Shown one piece after another: positions 42,301-52,132 of a stretch of DNA of 64,000 bases. The stretch is from Endotrypanum monterogeii. Lineage: Eukaryota > Euglenozoa > Kinetoplastea > Trypanosomatida > Trypanosomatidae. The stretch lies in assembly GCA_000333855.2 (NCBI GenBank), contig CM007338.1, forward strand, positions 442,806 to 506,805, read 5' to 3'. The translations under genes and the position numbers were made by a program. The notes under the pieces are model-generated. The model saw nothing but the letters and a program-made list of their open reading frames with translations, made no database searches and had not been told where the DNA came from. Numbering within the stretch: the stretch's first letter is position 1; every line of letters starts with the position of its first letter.

Positions 42301-42669
42301 GAGTCACTGAAGTGCAAGGATCGTACCTCTGACGAGACGGTGGGCAAACCTCGCGTTCGGAATGCAAATGCATCGGAGTCAAGGGCGACGCGGCGTGTCT
42401 CGCGCGCTGAAGAGGAGTCCGCAACGAGGGAGTCGCCTGTTGTGCATTCCACTCGTGGCTTTGTCAGTCCATCGCCCTCATCTGTCACAAAGCAGTCGAT
42501 CTCGGCGCAACAGGCGCAAGAGCGGTTGGCCACACTAGAGCACGAGATAGAGGTAGTTCGTGAACAGCTTGCCACTGCTTCCACCTCGACGCAGCAGCAG
42601 CACAAAAGCGGGCAAGGGGTGGTTCGTCGGGGTAATGCGGCTGTGCGGCATTATGGCCTGAGTGATTAA
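39322..42669 (+). CDS. Large coiled-coil protein, function unknown
   Basis: This encodes 1115 aa from ATG 39322, the first ATG after the predicted acceptor. Residues about 1-190 are Ser/Pro/Ala-rich and probably disordered. A nearly uninterrupted coiled coil covers about 193-766, dense in Glu, Gln, Arg and Ala with heptad-like Leu spacing. A basic, Ser-rich linker (about 825-855, RRRRKPARRSR and Ser runs) follows, then shorter coils at about 886-960 and 1056-1093. No enzymatic domain is visible. Rod-like proteins of this kind in trypanosomatids are often cytoskeletal, basal-body or flagellar, but nothing in the sequence proves that. Its composition is typical of the GC-rich genes in the window. 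Confidence 0.8.
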   Translation: MLSAPSATTALADDGHAVGEPVNDDVSVAYSTAGDWGLWREEQESRKVLSIADEASAMVRGNVGHGTAARSSPALQQPSRLFDTAVATEALFARVQQQKTIPGQSQLHPRPLEAKAPSQRTSGTISSFLGRPPPAPLTTETTAVSPMGGAHSCSYPTQQRDTVASSPPLVSSAQPGRYRTSSPASSVDYVEIEHKQSELRHAVEHHIQSLERSLALRDEEVATLSSRLHKLEEDYQFNYNLIAERDAALEEASGQLQRLYRELKRLTDESTRMEKTIESADSDVKMARQRVREVEEERDAAVRQVQRDYAIKERHLAESFRAREAALEEEVEKQHAWYKARAKALEEERATMTERTALVSTGAEERYRQQVTRLQSEVMGLQQALKDARQQKDEADKRIVAVEETNSELMHGLTAAQQRHEALAQEAALAKKEMEDQIVRAVRDTEKRVTATETMAREEAGRASRAELERTRLQSMLAEAQERLQHLTSRYDEDVARFTKERHQLLKSSDEAMEAASSAEQVLHETKRELEQQRRLAAEEATRFHREVKCAQEASEAARQELVSAEEKCERWRTQAQHLEAEVRRWKEEESKTASNGRQECSAWEEKYRHVELQLQLLQEEAQQSKKVQQGMVERAQAEVARLTRELHASEAARRALEDQYHLLDDFKEDRHGLQTLRAEKEQLQKRVAELEHTNAEVRLQVSNFTAELANDPVIKAAKETQERCVALQQELTQARAESQLLQDSLKDKEEELIRLQTEILRVQVLVANDETGSLPVDPRASPTPGAVSLSDHVSRALQRQQRQMRSEYSRMRESYEEMVREMDRQRRRRRKPARRSRTASVASSSSRSSSSPTSDAQPALQHRRRAGGEQQSAAGVSVPPALPDSKTAHLLQESEMWRQRCVELEQQLLTVLRERDRLKKDLQLANQDVAALGAEKACLVDLNSLLKAQLREAYRLRVGNTNSAPGRESVMSNPAGNSNGVHISPQLLAEALESLKCKDRTSDETVGKPRVRNANASESRATRRVSRAEEESATRESPVVHSTRGFVSPSPSSVTKQSISAQQAQERLATLEHEIEVVREQLATASTSTQQQHKSGQGVVRRGNAAVRHYGLSD

Positions 42670-43560
42670 GGGGGCTCACTTGGGCGAGTGCAAGAGCTTT
42701 GCAATTTTTTTTTTTTATCATCCATTTTGCTTTCTTCTTTTTTTTTTTCAGAACCATACCAGCCGTGTACCGACCATCTCAACACATATATACAACTGTA
42801 AGGAGAGGGAGGAGGGGGCATCGGAGGTCAACACGAACGTTGTGGCAGCCACCAACCTGTTTTCTTTCTGACACCGCCTCGAGTGTTCATTGGGTGGATA
42901 GGATCGCAGCATTATTATTGCGAGGCGGGGAAGGATGTCATACCAAGAAAGCAAGCGACAGGAAGCTTCCTCCCACAGAGGAGAGGCGGTAAGGAGGGGG
43001 GTGGGGAGACACAGGGTGGGTGCAAAGCCTCTGCTGCATTTCCTTTTCGATGCGCGCCGATCTCCCTGTTACATGTATTATCTATTCTTTCTGCAAGTAG
43101 ATAAATGAAAGGTGCTTCACATCTTAAAAAAAATAAAATTAGCTTGTCTTTTCACCGCATCACCGATGCGCCATCGGAAACTCTTCCACTTCCTTTCTCG
43201 CATTATCTGCCACTTATTCACATACACACATTCACATATACACTCTATACAGAGAGAGAGAACCTCACGCGCTCCCTTTTACGTGATATTTGAATAGCTG
43301 TCTTTGGGCATTCCCCCCCCCCTCCTTTTTTTTTTTTGTCTCTGCAACGCAAGCGGACCCGCACAGACACACGCAGAGGAAAAGTTGCAGATCAGTGTCA
43401 TTTGGCCACACAAGATCCTGCGAGAGAGAGAGAGAGAGAGAGAGGCACATCTACTCGCGCCATATCCTATCTATTTACCTTTGACAACCAGTAGCCGCAT
43501 TGTGTGCCCACCCACCGACCCTCACACGCTGTTATCACCGCTCCGTCGATATCGCCTACC
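42670..43560. other. Intergenic region and leader of the RING gene
   Basis: T-runs and G-rich patches, then a (GA)n run at about 43422-43444 shortly before the pyrimidine-rich acceptor region. AG at 43490-43491 is followed by ATG 43561 as first ATG, giving a ~70-base leader. Confidence 0.5.
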
Positions 43561-44700
43561 ATGGGAGGGAAGAACTCCACGCAACGCCAGGGGGCGCACC
43601 AGCGTCATGGCGGGGGAGGTCATCATATGGGACAAGGACGACAGCCTCCTAGAGGTATGCCGTCGCACTTAGCGAATCAGTATCACAATAGTAACAACCG
43701 GCAGCAGCGAAACACACCAGGTGGTAGTGCGAACAACATTTCTGCGCCGCATCAGAGCCTGCCGCCTAATCAGCAGGGCGCCCCACAGCAGCAACCACCA
43801 CCACCGCAACCGCAACAACAGCAACCGCCGCCACCGCAACAGCCGAGTGGAGGTAACAGCACTGCAGGGAACAACGGCAATGAGCGCGGCGGCGTGCAGG
43901 AGGGTCAGATGGTGAAGATGTTGGCCACAGTAGAGGCATCCACCGTGAGTTATGTACCCGCAACGCAGGTGCTTACCTTCCACATTACAAGCACGTGCGA
44001 TTTCCTCACTTATGAGATTCATACTGGCGTGAAGGAGTTTGTACAGGGCGGCATTGTGCTCTACAAGCCCAACAAACCGAAGCTGGAGCCCGTCAAGACG
44101 CCACTCAGTGGGCCGCAGGAAAACCGGAAGATCACATTGAAGCTTGACGTCAGCTCCCTGGAGGAAAAGGAGAAGGTGTACAATAAGCATTACCCGAAGC
44201 AGATTCCATGCGCTATCGTGCTCCGTTACAAGACCTATGAGCTGCAAGCGAAGCGTGAGGGGGAAGGTGGCAACAACAACAACAACAACGCTGTTCCGGA
44301 AGAGACCCAAGTGGAGCATACGGAGCACACTTCCGTCGACCTCGCGGAGAATCCGAGGCGCCGCGTTATCAGTCAGATCGTTACCGCGGGTGGAAGCGCC
44401 TACGCAGTAGAGAACCTGTACGGTGCGGACAATGATGGTGTGACACTGTCCGGCGGCAATGGCGGTAGTGCTGTGATGATTGGCTCGACAATTGAAGAAG
44501 ATGAGGACGGGCTGTGCGTGATATGCCTGACAAATCAAAAGGACACTGCCGTGATGCCGTGCCGTCACATGTGCATGTGTAAAGAATGCGGCGAGCAGCT
44601 CTTGAAGCACAAGCCCGTGTGCCCAGTGTGCCGCGCCCCGATTTCGACCCTGTTACATATGCCCTCGCTAGGCAACAAATCTGCATCGGAGTCTGCCTAG
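43561..44700 (+). CDS. Mahogunin-type RING E3 ubiquitin ligase with N-myristoylation signal
   Basis: This encodes 379 aa from ATG 43561, preferred over an in-frame GTG at 43504. The N-terminus MGGKNST fits the MGxxxS/T myristoylation consensus, so membrane attachment is likely. Residues about 15-105 are Gln/Pro/Gly/His-rich and disordered. Residues about 115-230 resemble the beta-rich domain that precedes the RING in MGRN1/LUL proteins (LTFHI...VLYKP...). The segment RRRVISQIVTAGGSAYAVE resembles their conserved linker. A C3HC4 RING follows at 319-360 (CVICL...CRHMCMCKEC...CPVCRAP). Six Asn occur in a row near residue 242. These ligases act on endosomal or plasma-membrane cargo. The target is unknown. 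Confidence 0.88.
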   Translation: MGGKNSTQRQGAHQRHGGGGHHMGQGRQPPRGMPSHLANQYHNSNNRQQRNTPGGSANNISAPHQSLPPNQQGAPQQQPPPPQPQQQQPPPPQQPSGGNSTAGNNGNERGGVQEGQMVKMLATVEASTVSYVPATQVLTFHITSTCDFLTYEIHTGVKEFVQGGIVLYKPNKPKLEPVKTPLSGPQENRKITLKLDVSSLEEKEKVYNKHYPKQIPCAIVLRYKTYELQAKREGEGGNNNNNNAVPEETQVEHTEHTSVDLAENPRRRVISQIVTAGGSAYAVENLYGADNDGVTLSGGNGGSAVMIGSTIEEDEDGLCVICLTNQKDTAVMPCRHMCMCKECGEQLLKHKPVCPVCRAPISTLLHMPSLGNKSASESA

Positions 44701-45414
44701 GTTTCGGTGCAGAGGGGGGGGGGAGAGACCGAGGTGGCATGAGGAATGAAAAAAATGCCTAGTATATATAAAAAAAAACAAAAAAACATAAGTGGTAAAG
44801 GGGTGAGGGTAATGATGCGAGACTAGGCTGATTGATTGCGTACAAGAGCAGCTGAAGGCCTAGCCCCCCTCTTTCTTTTTTTTTTTTGTTTTGTTTTGAG
44901 GAAATAGATATGAGCAAAGGGCAATAAAAGCTAGGAAGGGAAGGGAGTGGAGGGCGGGGGGGGGGCGGTATAGTCATATGAGGGCAGTGCTCTAACGTGT
45001 TCCGTGGATGTACGCGTTATGGCCACCTCGTCCAGTCCTCTTTTCCATGACTCAACCGTTGATGACCCCCTCCTTTCCTCTTCTTTTTTTTTCCTTTTAA
45101 TCCTCGGCGCCAAAAATATCTCACATTTCATTGGTTGATTGCTTTCCTCTGGGTTTTTAAATTTTATTTCGGTTGTTATCTGTCGGCTGATGCGCACATG
45201 TGAATGTTTCCTGCTTACGTGTTTGCTTCTTCCCCCCCCCTCCCCCTCCCCCTTGCCACATTCATTCAGCAGATTTTATGACTCCTTCGCAAAAGCATCC
45301 ACGCGACACTGATGCCTCCGGAGACCGTCCGTTTCTTCACTCCTCTTTTTCCCTGTGCTCCGCGCGTCTCTGTTCACCCACTTATCCATTTTTTTTTTTT
45401 GGACAAGGTTACCG

Positions 45415-45462
<48 letters not shown>

Positions 45463-48219
45463 CGTGGATGTGCGAATGTCCCTGCGTCCACGTGTTTGGC
45501 GTGCAGCGTTTCCCCCCCTTTTTTTTTGCGTGTGCTTCCACTCTGTCGATTTTGCTCGTGTGCTGCGTTAGCGATGTCGTTTGTCTTGTCAACGCTTCAT
45601 CCATGCCCGACAACATCATATTTGAACTTCCCTTCCGAACCTCTCTCACCCTGCGTCGTTCACAGACGGCCCATCCAGTGGCGTGAGGGAATTTTTCAAA
45701 CACCTGCGTTGAGCCAGTGCCCTGTTCACTCACTCGAGTTTGGCCCTCGCGCTTCGCAGGTTATCTGACGACTGCTTTCACCCTGGCTGTCTAGCCATGC
45801 AGTGCATCCTCCCCTCCCCTCCCTTCTCCTCTCACCCGGTGGACAGCGAGGGTCATGTAAGATGACTTTGAGAGACATATCTGCGTTTTGCACATCAGTT
45901 GCGTCTACAAAAATTCCTCCACTCGTTCAGGCTATTCCCAACGATAACGCTACCGAAGACGTGAACACCGACATGTGCAATAGCCGATCGCTCCGAGCTT
46001 TCCATGCCGCAGGGGGTGGTGCTCTTTGTTTTATTATTGCCATGAATGTTTTTTCGGTCACCGCAGGAGGGTGTTTTTTTTTTTTTGTTGTTGTTGTTGT
46101 TGCGCTGCAAAGGGAACATAAGGCGGCGGGAAGGGGGGGTTGACGCGCGCTCTGTCGAAGAGGGATCACTAAACCTCTTCCGCTACCGAATACGAGGTGC
46201 TGGTGTACCTCACTGCACCCAAGGGGCAAGGTGGTCGAGTGAGCGTGGGTGGGTGGCGGGGCTACATACAAGGTACATACGAATGGACGGTGGTTATTGG
46301 GGACCGAGACAAATCTTGAGACGAAAGATGAGCGTAGCAGCAAAGGCGGGGGAATACACGAGAACATCCAAACCACTCAACGGTCTGGAGTGGAGTGGGG
46401 ATTAACATGCGAGGACTTAGTGGGCAGAAGTCCTCTCCTTGAATATATGCGTCCACAAGTAATATATATATATATATATATCTAATATATATTTATATTG
46501 CTACACGTTTCGGGCGCGAGCGGTTAGTTTCCTTGTGTGCTCGTGTTGATGGCTGACAGTAAATTCGTCGTGTATCGGGCCTACACGAAATCGATGCTGT
46601 TCTGTCTTCCTCCCTTTCGGGCGAGTGTATGCGTCCTCTTCCATTTGTTTATTGTGATTCTGATCTAGATGCTCTTCATTGCAGATATTGACCCATTGCT
46701 TCTATCAGGGGTCGTGGTCCTCCTCTTTTTTTTCTTTTTTTTTCACTCGTGAGTTTCATTTGCATGCTGCGCTGAGCGTAACATCCGCTTTCCTTTTCCC
46801 TCCTCCAGTGGTCATATGTGCGATCCATCCTATTTTGTACGTGTGTAGTCTTTGCTCTAGTTGCTTTGTTTCCTCTCTCGTTTCCTGTTGCGCTTGTGTT
46901 GTGTGTCGGTGCGTGTTGACGTTTCTGTTCGGTGTATTTCCCATAAAATGTAGCTTCACTGTGTGTTGGGTTTCACCTCAAAAAAAAAAAAGCACACATT
47001 TCTTTTGCCTTCACTAGTTTGCCTCTTCCATCCTTTCCGCTAAACAAGTACACACACACACACACACAGGAACACCCACTCGATTTGACAGAATAAGTAT
47101 CACTTCTGTGACGTTAATGCTTGTTTTCCCCCTTCACCTCTCATACCTCCACACCTCTCGCCGTCCCTTCTCCGTCAACCCCCCTCTCCCTCTTCTTCTC
47201 TTTTTCCGTGTCGTGCGCGTGTGTACGTGCGTATGAAGAACAGACAGACAAAAAAAAAACATGTGAGGGACCCTATCTCCAAGGGCTGACTAGTTGCCTT
47301 TTTTTGAGTTTTTTCGTCTTCTTCCTTCGTCTCTGGGCGTGAGTGAGCTGCTGTGGTTGGTGTTTGTGTCGCTACGACGAGTATTTGATTTGGCCAACAG
47401 TTCACTATAAAAAACAACAACAAGAGGCAGCATCAAAGGTACAGAGAGAGGAGTGGGGGTAAGTTGGCGTGACTTACGCGGATGATGACGTGCAGAGGCA
47501 AAATTGTTTATCGTAGACGACACTCCACTGGTTGACCTCTTCCGCTTTGTGTGTCTTCCTGGGGGCCTGCGACTGTGCGATCTCTCTTTTTTTTTCTCTC
47601 GTTATCCCCCCTCAAAAAAAAAAAAGGAGGCGTGTCTCACTTCGTTTTTTTTCCGTTTTCATTTTCCCCCCCTTTTTTTGATGGTCGTCGTGCAGGCAGC
47701 TGGGTGTGTAGATGTCTTTGAGTGTGTGGCAAGGGGTGGGGTGGGGGGCTGATATGCTTCTGCGCCGTTGCACGTATTAGTGTTATGCGCGTGTGGAGGA
47801 TATGGCTCTCCCCCCCCCCCCCACACACACACACCCGCCACTATGCCACGCCAAGCCTTAGAGCGGATGGAGTCGTGGGCAGTCGTCCTGGAGCCCTGTG
47901 CCCGCCCGAACCTCCCCCTTCCCCCTCTCGCGGCTGCAGGGAATTCGCCCCCATCCCCAAACACACACACACGCCACGATTGCGTGCCCGAGACCGCATC
48001 CCCGCTCCTCATGCCACTTTGCAGTCAGCGTTGCTGCACAGGCGGGGTCTGTGGAGTGGCTTTCCCCCCGTTTCGCAGCGTAATGGCCCACTCCATATAT
48101 TCATTTAAGGCATCGCATCCCCCGTGGTGCCACCGTGCTTCGCAGAGCGCTGGGCCGGCCGTTGGTTCCCATATTGTCGAGTAGGCGGTCCTGCGCATTG
48201 GGAGCCCCGGGTCGTGCCT
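44701..48219. other. Long intergenic region before repeat copy 3
   Basis: Contains a compound TA/TG array (45415-45462), a TA array (46462-46481), a T-run followed by GTT repeats (46074-46100), CA arrays (47049-47068) and a C-run (47811-47821). From about 47780 the DNA becomes GC-rich and may be part of, or ancestral to, the repeat element. The frame 45802-46143 ends in the T/GTT repeat and is not convincing. Confidence 0.55.
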
Positions 48220-49214
48220 CTGCGCGCTGTGGGGGTAGAAGGGGGTGGGTCATGCAAACGGCAATCCATCTGTTACCGGCAGCGCCCCCGTTGGCGGTGG
48301 GCGGGAGCGTGCCAAACGGCGGGTGGCCGTTCTCGCGGACTCTGTGGCTCTTCCCACTTGGCGTTTGTTACGGAAGCCGTGGCTGTGCGTGTGCGTGTCT
48401 GTGGGGAGGGGTATTTTGTAGTGCGGCATGCTTCTTNNNNNNNNNNNNNNNNNNNNNNNNNNNNNNNNNNNNNNNNNNNNNNNNNNNNNNNNNNNNNNNN
48501 NNNNNNNNNNNNNNNNNNNNNNNNNNNNNNNNNNNNNNNNNNNNNNNNNNNNNNNNNNNNNNNNNNNNNNNNNNNNNNNNNNNNNNNNNNNNNNNNNNNN
48601 NNNNNNNNNNNNNNNNNNNNNNNNNNNNNNNNNNNNNNNNNNNNNNNNNNNNNNNNNNNNNNNNNNNGTAGGCGTGTTGGCGAGGGGGGCGCGGGTGGGC
48701 CGTCGCGGGCGCCTCGCGCTGTTGCCCTGCTTTGGTTATTGTGGGGCGGGGGTGGCGAGGCCGCAGCGCATAGGTGGCGTCAGATGGGGGATGGACTGGC
48801 GCATGGATGCGCGGCGTCTGCGTGCGCATGGGCATCTGACCCTGCACTGGATTCCCGCAGCATGGGGTGTGCTACGGCAGCAGAGTGGTGCCAGGCGGTG
48901 TTGTGGTTGCCCCCCTGTGTCTCTCAGCCTCAGCCTCAGCCTCTCCCGGGTGGCGGGCCGTTGGCGTTTCTCACGCTTCTTGCGGACCCTTCACCGCGGG
49001 TTCCGCACTGCTGAGCACGCGACCGCTGTTGTGAAGGGTGCTGGGTGTGCCAGTCCTGGGCGGCGTGCATCGGGGAGGGGGGCGGATGGGGAGGGAAAAG
49101 GTGTAGCCCCTTGGATGCACAGCCCGGGTGGACAGCGAGACGGCTTGCCCTGGGGCTGTCCACTAGCACACGGGCGGCGTTGCAACGAAGGGAGGTGTGT
49201 GACAGCTGCATGTA
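48220..49214 (+). repeat. Dispersed GC-rich repeat, copy 3
   Basis: Shares 48252-49214 with copy 2, apart from the N gap and the novel sequence right after it, and 48220-48965 with inverted copy 1. The stretch after the gap (48668-48693) differs from copies 1 and 2, so this copy carries an insertion or a wrongly placed contig end. The 3' boundary GACAGCTGCATGTA is the same as in copy 2, suggesting a fixed element end. Downstream lies a TA microsatellite. Confidence 0.9.
48437..48667. other. Assembly gap (231 N) inside repeat copy 3
   Basis: Copies 1 and 2 need only about 18 bases between the matching flanks, so 231 Ns means either an insertion in this copy or an arbitrary gap size. Confidence 0.97.
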
Positions 49215-50754
49215 CAGAGAAAGTGAGTCATCTAAGCAAGTATGTAGAATACGTATATATATATATTTATATATATATATGTCAGCTCTGCCATTTGTAC
49301 CATTGCCCAGTGTCAGCGATCTACATGTGTAGCCGTGTCATCGTCAGTTTTCCTCTTATTCATTTCCGAGTCCTCCTCCTGATTTATGTATATGTATATA
49401 TATATATATTTATATATATATATATATATATATATTCATACCACTGTGTTGGGTTCCCTGCCCCCTCCCTCCCTTTTGTCTGTCTGTCTGTCGTACTCCG
49501 CGATGATGTTTTTTTTATATTTTGTCATCGGTGCATCTGCCGAAGCTCTCTCTTTCACGCATTGGGCGTTGTAGGGCTGTAAGGTTCTGTGTCAGAAATT
49601 ATGCCGTACCATCTCTCCCCTTACGTGTACACACACACGCATATATATTTATATATATAGATCGGGGTGGAAGAGGGACGGTCTTGTATTCCACCAGCCG
49701 CTGTAGCGTGGGGGGGGGGGTGGGGGAAGGTGGAGGGTGTGTGCGTGCGCGCGTGTGTATGCTGTTTTTTAAAAAAACCCAGTCCAAAAAGTGTTTTTCT
49801 TGGGTTACAGAGAGTCTCTCTCGGGGGAGGGGGTGGCACCTTTGCTTCTCCTTCCGAGAAGGGGGAGGAGGGGAGGGACCATGGTGTAGGAAAAATAACG
49901 TCCATCATGACGCTCTCTCTCCACAACTTCAGTCGCATATACTAGTGTCATCGTTGTAGCTTTACGTTTGTTTTGTGGCCTTGAAGTCCTGACGCGGTAT
50001 CTTTCTCTCCGTCCCTTCTCTTCCCTGCCTTTCCCCTCCCCTGAGTCTGTAATGCATATCTTCGTCGCAACGCCGGTCTACCCTCGTGGACTTCTGCCTC
50101 CCCCTTTTTTCTCTTGTCCAACCTGTGACATGGATTTTCGAATACAGTGCACCCTTTACTTTTTGTTTTTTTTTGCTTGTCTTTGCATTCTGTTTCCGAC
50201 GCATGCGCTATTTGTGAAGGACAGAGAGAGAGGGGGGGGGGGAGGGGGGAGGTTCCTTCTGAGAAATTACGTGAAGCACACACACACACAAAATATTGAA
50301 CCTACATATCATTTCAAGCGATTGCGTATGCTACTGTGGTTCTCACCGGCACTGACACTCCACCAATTGCACAGCTTATTGTTAGCCCGATCGATGGCAA
50401 GAGAAGAACAGAGACAACAACCAAAATAAAGAGAAACACCCTCCACTTCCCCAATTAATAAACATATATCCAACGGCTTATTTTCGCTTGAGCAGTACCC
50501 CCCTCCCCCCTCCCCCCTCCCCCCAATTGACATCATATAGAGCGAAAAAGACGGGCAGTAGAGGAAAGGAAGAAGAGGTCTCTCAGTTTCTCGTTTTTTT
50601 TGGGGGGGGGCGGGGGTAAGGGTCGTCTGCAAGTCTCGGGGTGTCTCTTTTTCTCTGAGCTCGTATTCGAATTTATGGCTCGACTTTTTTTCCCTCCAGC
50701 GTCTAGTCGCTTTTCCATTCTGTTGCTTCTGAGCGTCTCTCTCTATTTCACACA

Positions 50755-50802
<48 letters not shown>

Positions 50803-50977
50803 GTAGGTCACACACGCGCTGTCGTGTTGCTCACTCTCTCGATTTTAGGTTGTCGTCACGTCAACGGATTCGCCGTAGCGACCGGTGTAGCCTGTGTCTC
50901 AGAAGAAAACAAATAAGAGGGCTTTCATCATCAGCGATTCCATATACATACATATACATCTGTCTGTATATATAAGG
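49215..50977. other. Intergenic region rich in TA and CA arrays
   Basis: TA arrays at 49253-49280 and 49388-49436, G-runs at 49711-49720 and 50232-50241, a (CCCCCCT)n run near 50501-50524 and the longest CA array of the window (50758-50801). The pyrimidine-rich 50825-50846 with AG at 50847-50848 is the acceptor of the next gene, and no ATG lies between it and 50978. Confidence 0.6.
50758..50801 (+). repeat. CA/TG dinucleotide microsatellite
   Basis: About 22 uninterrupted CA units, only 46 bases upstream of the predicted splice acceptor at 50847. Likely polymorphic in length and able to form Z-DNA. Confidence 0.95.
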
Positions 50978-51316
50978 ATGGGGTACGACTCGTGTGCCAC
51001 GTGCTGCGCCGTCTTCTCGCTGCTGGGCATTGTGCACCTTGTGCTTTTTGGCCGCATGTTCAGCGAGAGGGCTATTTCGTTTGCTATCATGACAGTAGAA
51101 CATGGCTGGGACCGAGATAAAAAAGCGAAGGCCTGTTATAACGGTGCCATTATCTACACAGCAACGCTCTTCTTGTCCGTCTTAGCTCGCGTGTATTTCC
51201 GCCGTAATGACGCTGCCAAGGCCGCGCTACTTCATGCCCAACATACTAGCGAGCTTCAGGCACTTCTTGTGCCTCCCGCACTCTCGACAGGTTCTTCCCA
51301 TGGCCGTGGAGGTTGA
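50978..51316 (+). CDS. Small two-helix membrane protein resembling RNase kappa / V-ATPase subunit f
   Basis: This encodes 112 aa from ATG 50978, the first ATG after the acceptor; the frame is open further upstream but through microsatellite-like sequence. One hydrophobic helix spans about 8-29 (CCAVFSLLGIVHLVLFG) and a second about 52-74 (CYNGAIIYTATLFLSVLARVYF). A short polar loop separates them. This hairpin, with cysteines at the start of helix 1 and a CYN-containing second helix, follows the layout of RNASEK, now known as a V-ATPase Vo subunit (f). The C-terminal 35 residues are extra. The assignment is from pattern only. It might instead be an unrelated small hairpin protein. Confidence 0.6.
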   Translation: MGYDSCATCCAVFSLLGIVHLVLFGRMFSERAISFAIMTVEHGWDRDKKAKACYNGAIIYTATLFLSVLARVYFRRNDAAKAALLHAQHTSELQALLVPPALSTGSSHGRGG

Positions 51317-52088
51317 GTCACATTTTGCGAAGTGATAGGACTCTTCTGTCCAGCTTGGGGAACACAGAGACAAGAACAGAGCGAAGCGGTTGTCTGCGAG
51401 CACACGCACATCCGTTTTGGTTTTATTTTCCCGTTCGACTTGGGTGTTCCAGTGCGCCGCGGGAGTGCGAGGATGGGGGGGGCTATTCTCCGGAAGGTAC
51501 GAGCAACTACCCCCACCTATCAATATATATGCATACAGATGCTGCAGGCTGTGGTACAAAAACACCCTCTATGCAGCGCTGAAGGTGCCTTCCACTTTAT
51601 TTTTTTTCATATTTTCGAGTCCCCAAAACTCGATTACAGGGGTTCTTGCGTGTGTATGCTAAAAGGGTAGTGGTCCTGGAGGGGGAGTGGAGTTGAAGGA
51701 ATCGCAACCGTTTTATTTAATTTTATTGTATGCGTCTGTGACTGTATGCGCTACCGATTGTGTTCATGTTTTCATATTTCTCTATGCACGCGCTTCTTTC
51801 TCTGTATGTCTATGTGCCTCTCTCTGTGTGTGTGTGTGTGTGTGTGTGTGCGAACCCAACATTCGTGACTCACCCCCACCCCCCCTCCCTTCTTGCTTAG
51901 TCACTGTTCAGCAGATTTCGTGTCTAGTAACGGCGGTGGTTCCTCAGGTCGGCTGCATCTCTTTGTTTGCGGTGTCTTTCTTTACTCACGGACATTTTTT
52001 CTGTTTTCGTCGTACCGCCCCCCCCCCCCCTTTTTTTTTTTTCGCGTTGTACGGTTTCTCCTACGGTGAGTAGAAGTAGAGAGTAGTA

Positions 52089-52132
<44 letters not shown>

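Noticed and set aside
43669..44610. A 313-codon frame on the minus strand
   Set aside because: It is the antisense shadow of the RING gene; all credible genes are on +.
45802..46143. A short frame starting with a helical segment and ending in Phe/Val runs
   Set aside because: The C-terminal part is just a T-run and GTT repeats; no acceptor or family support.
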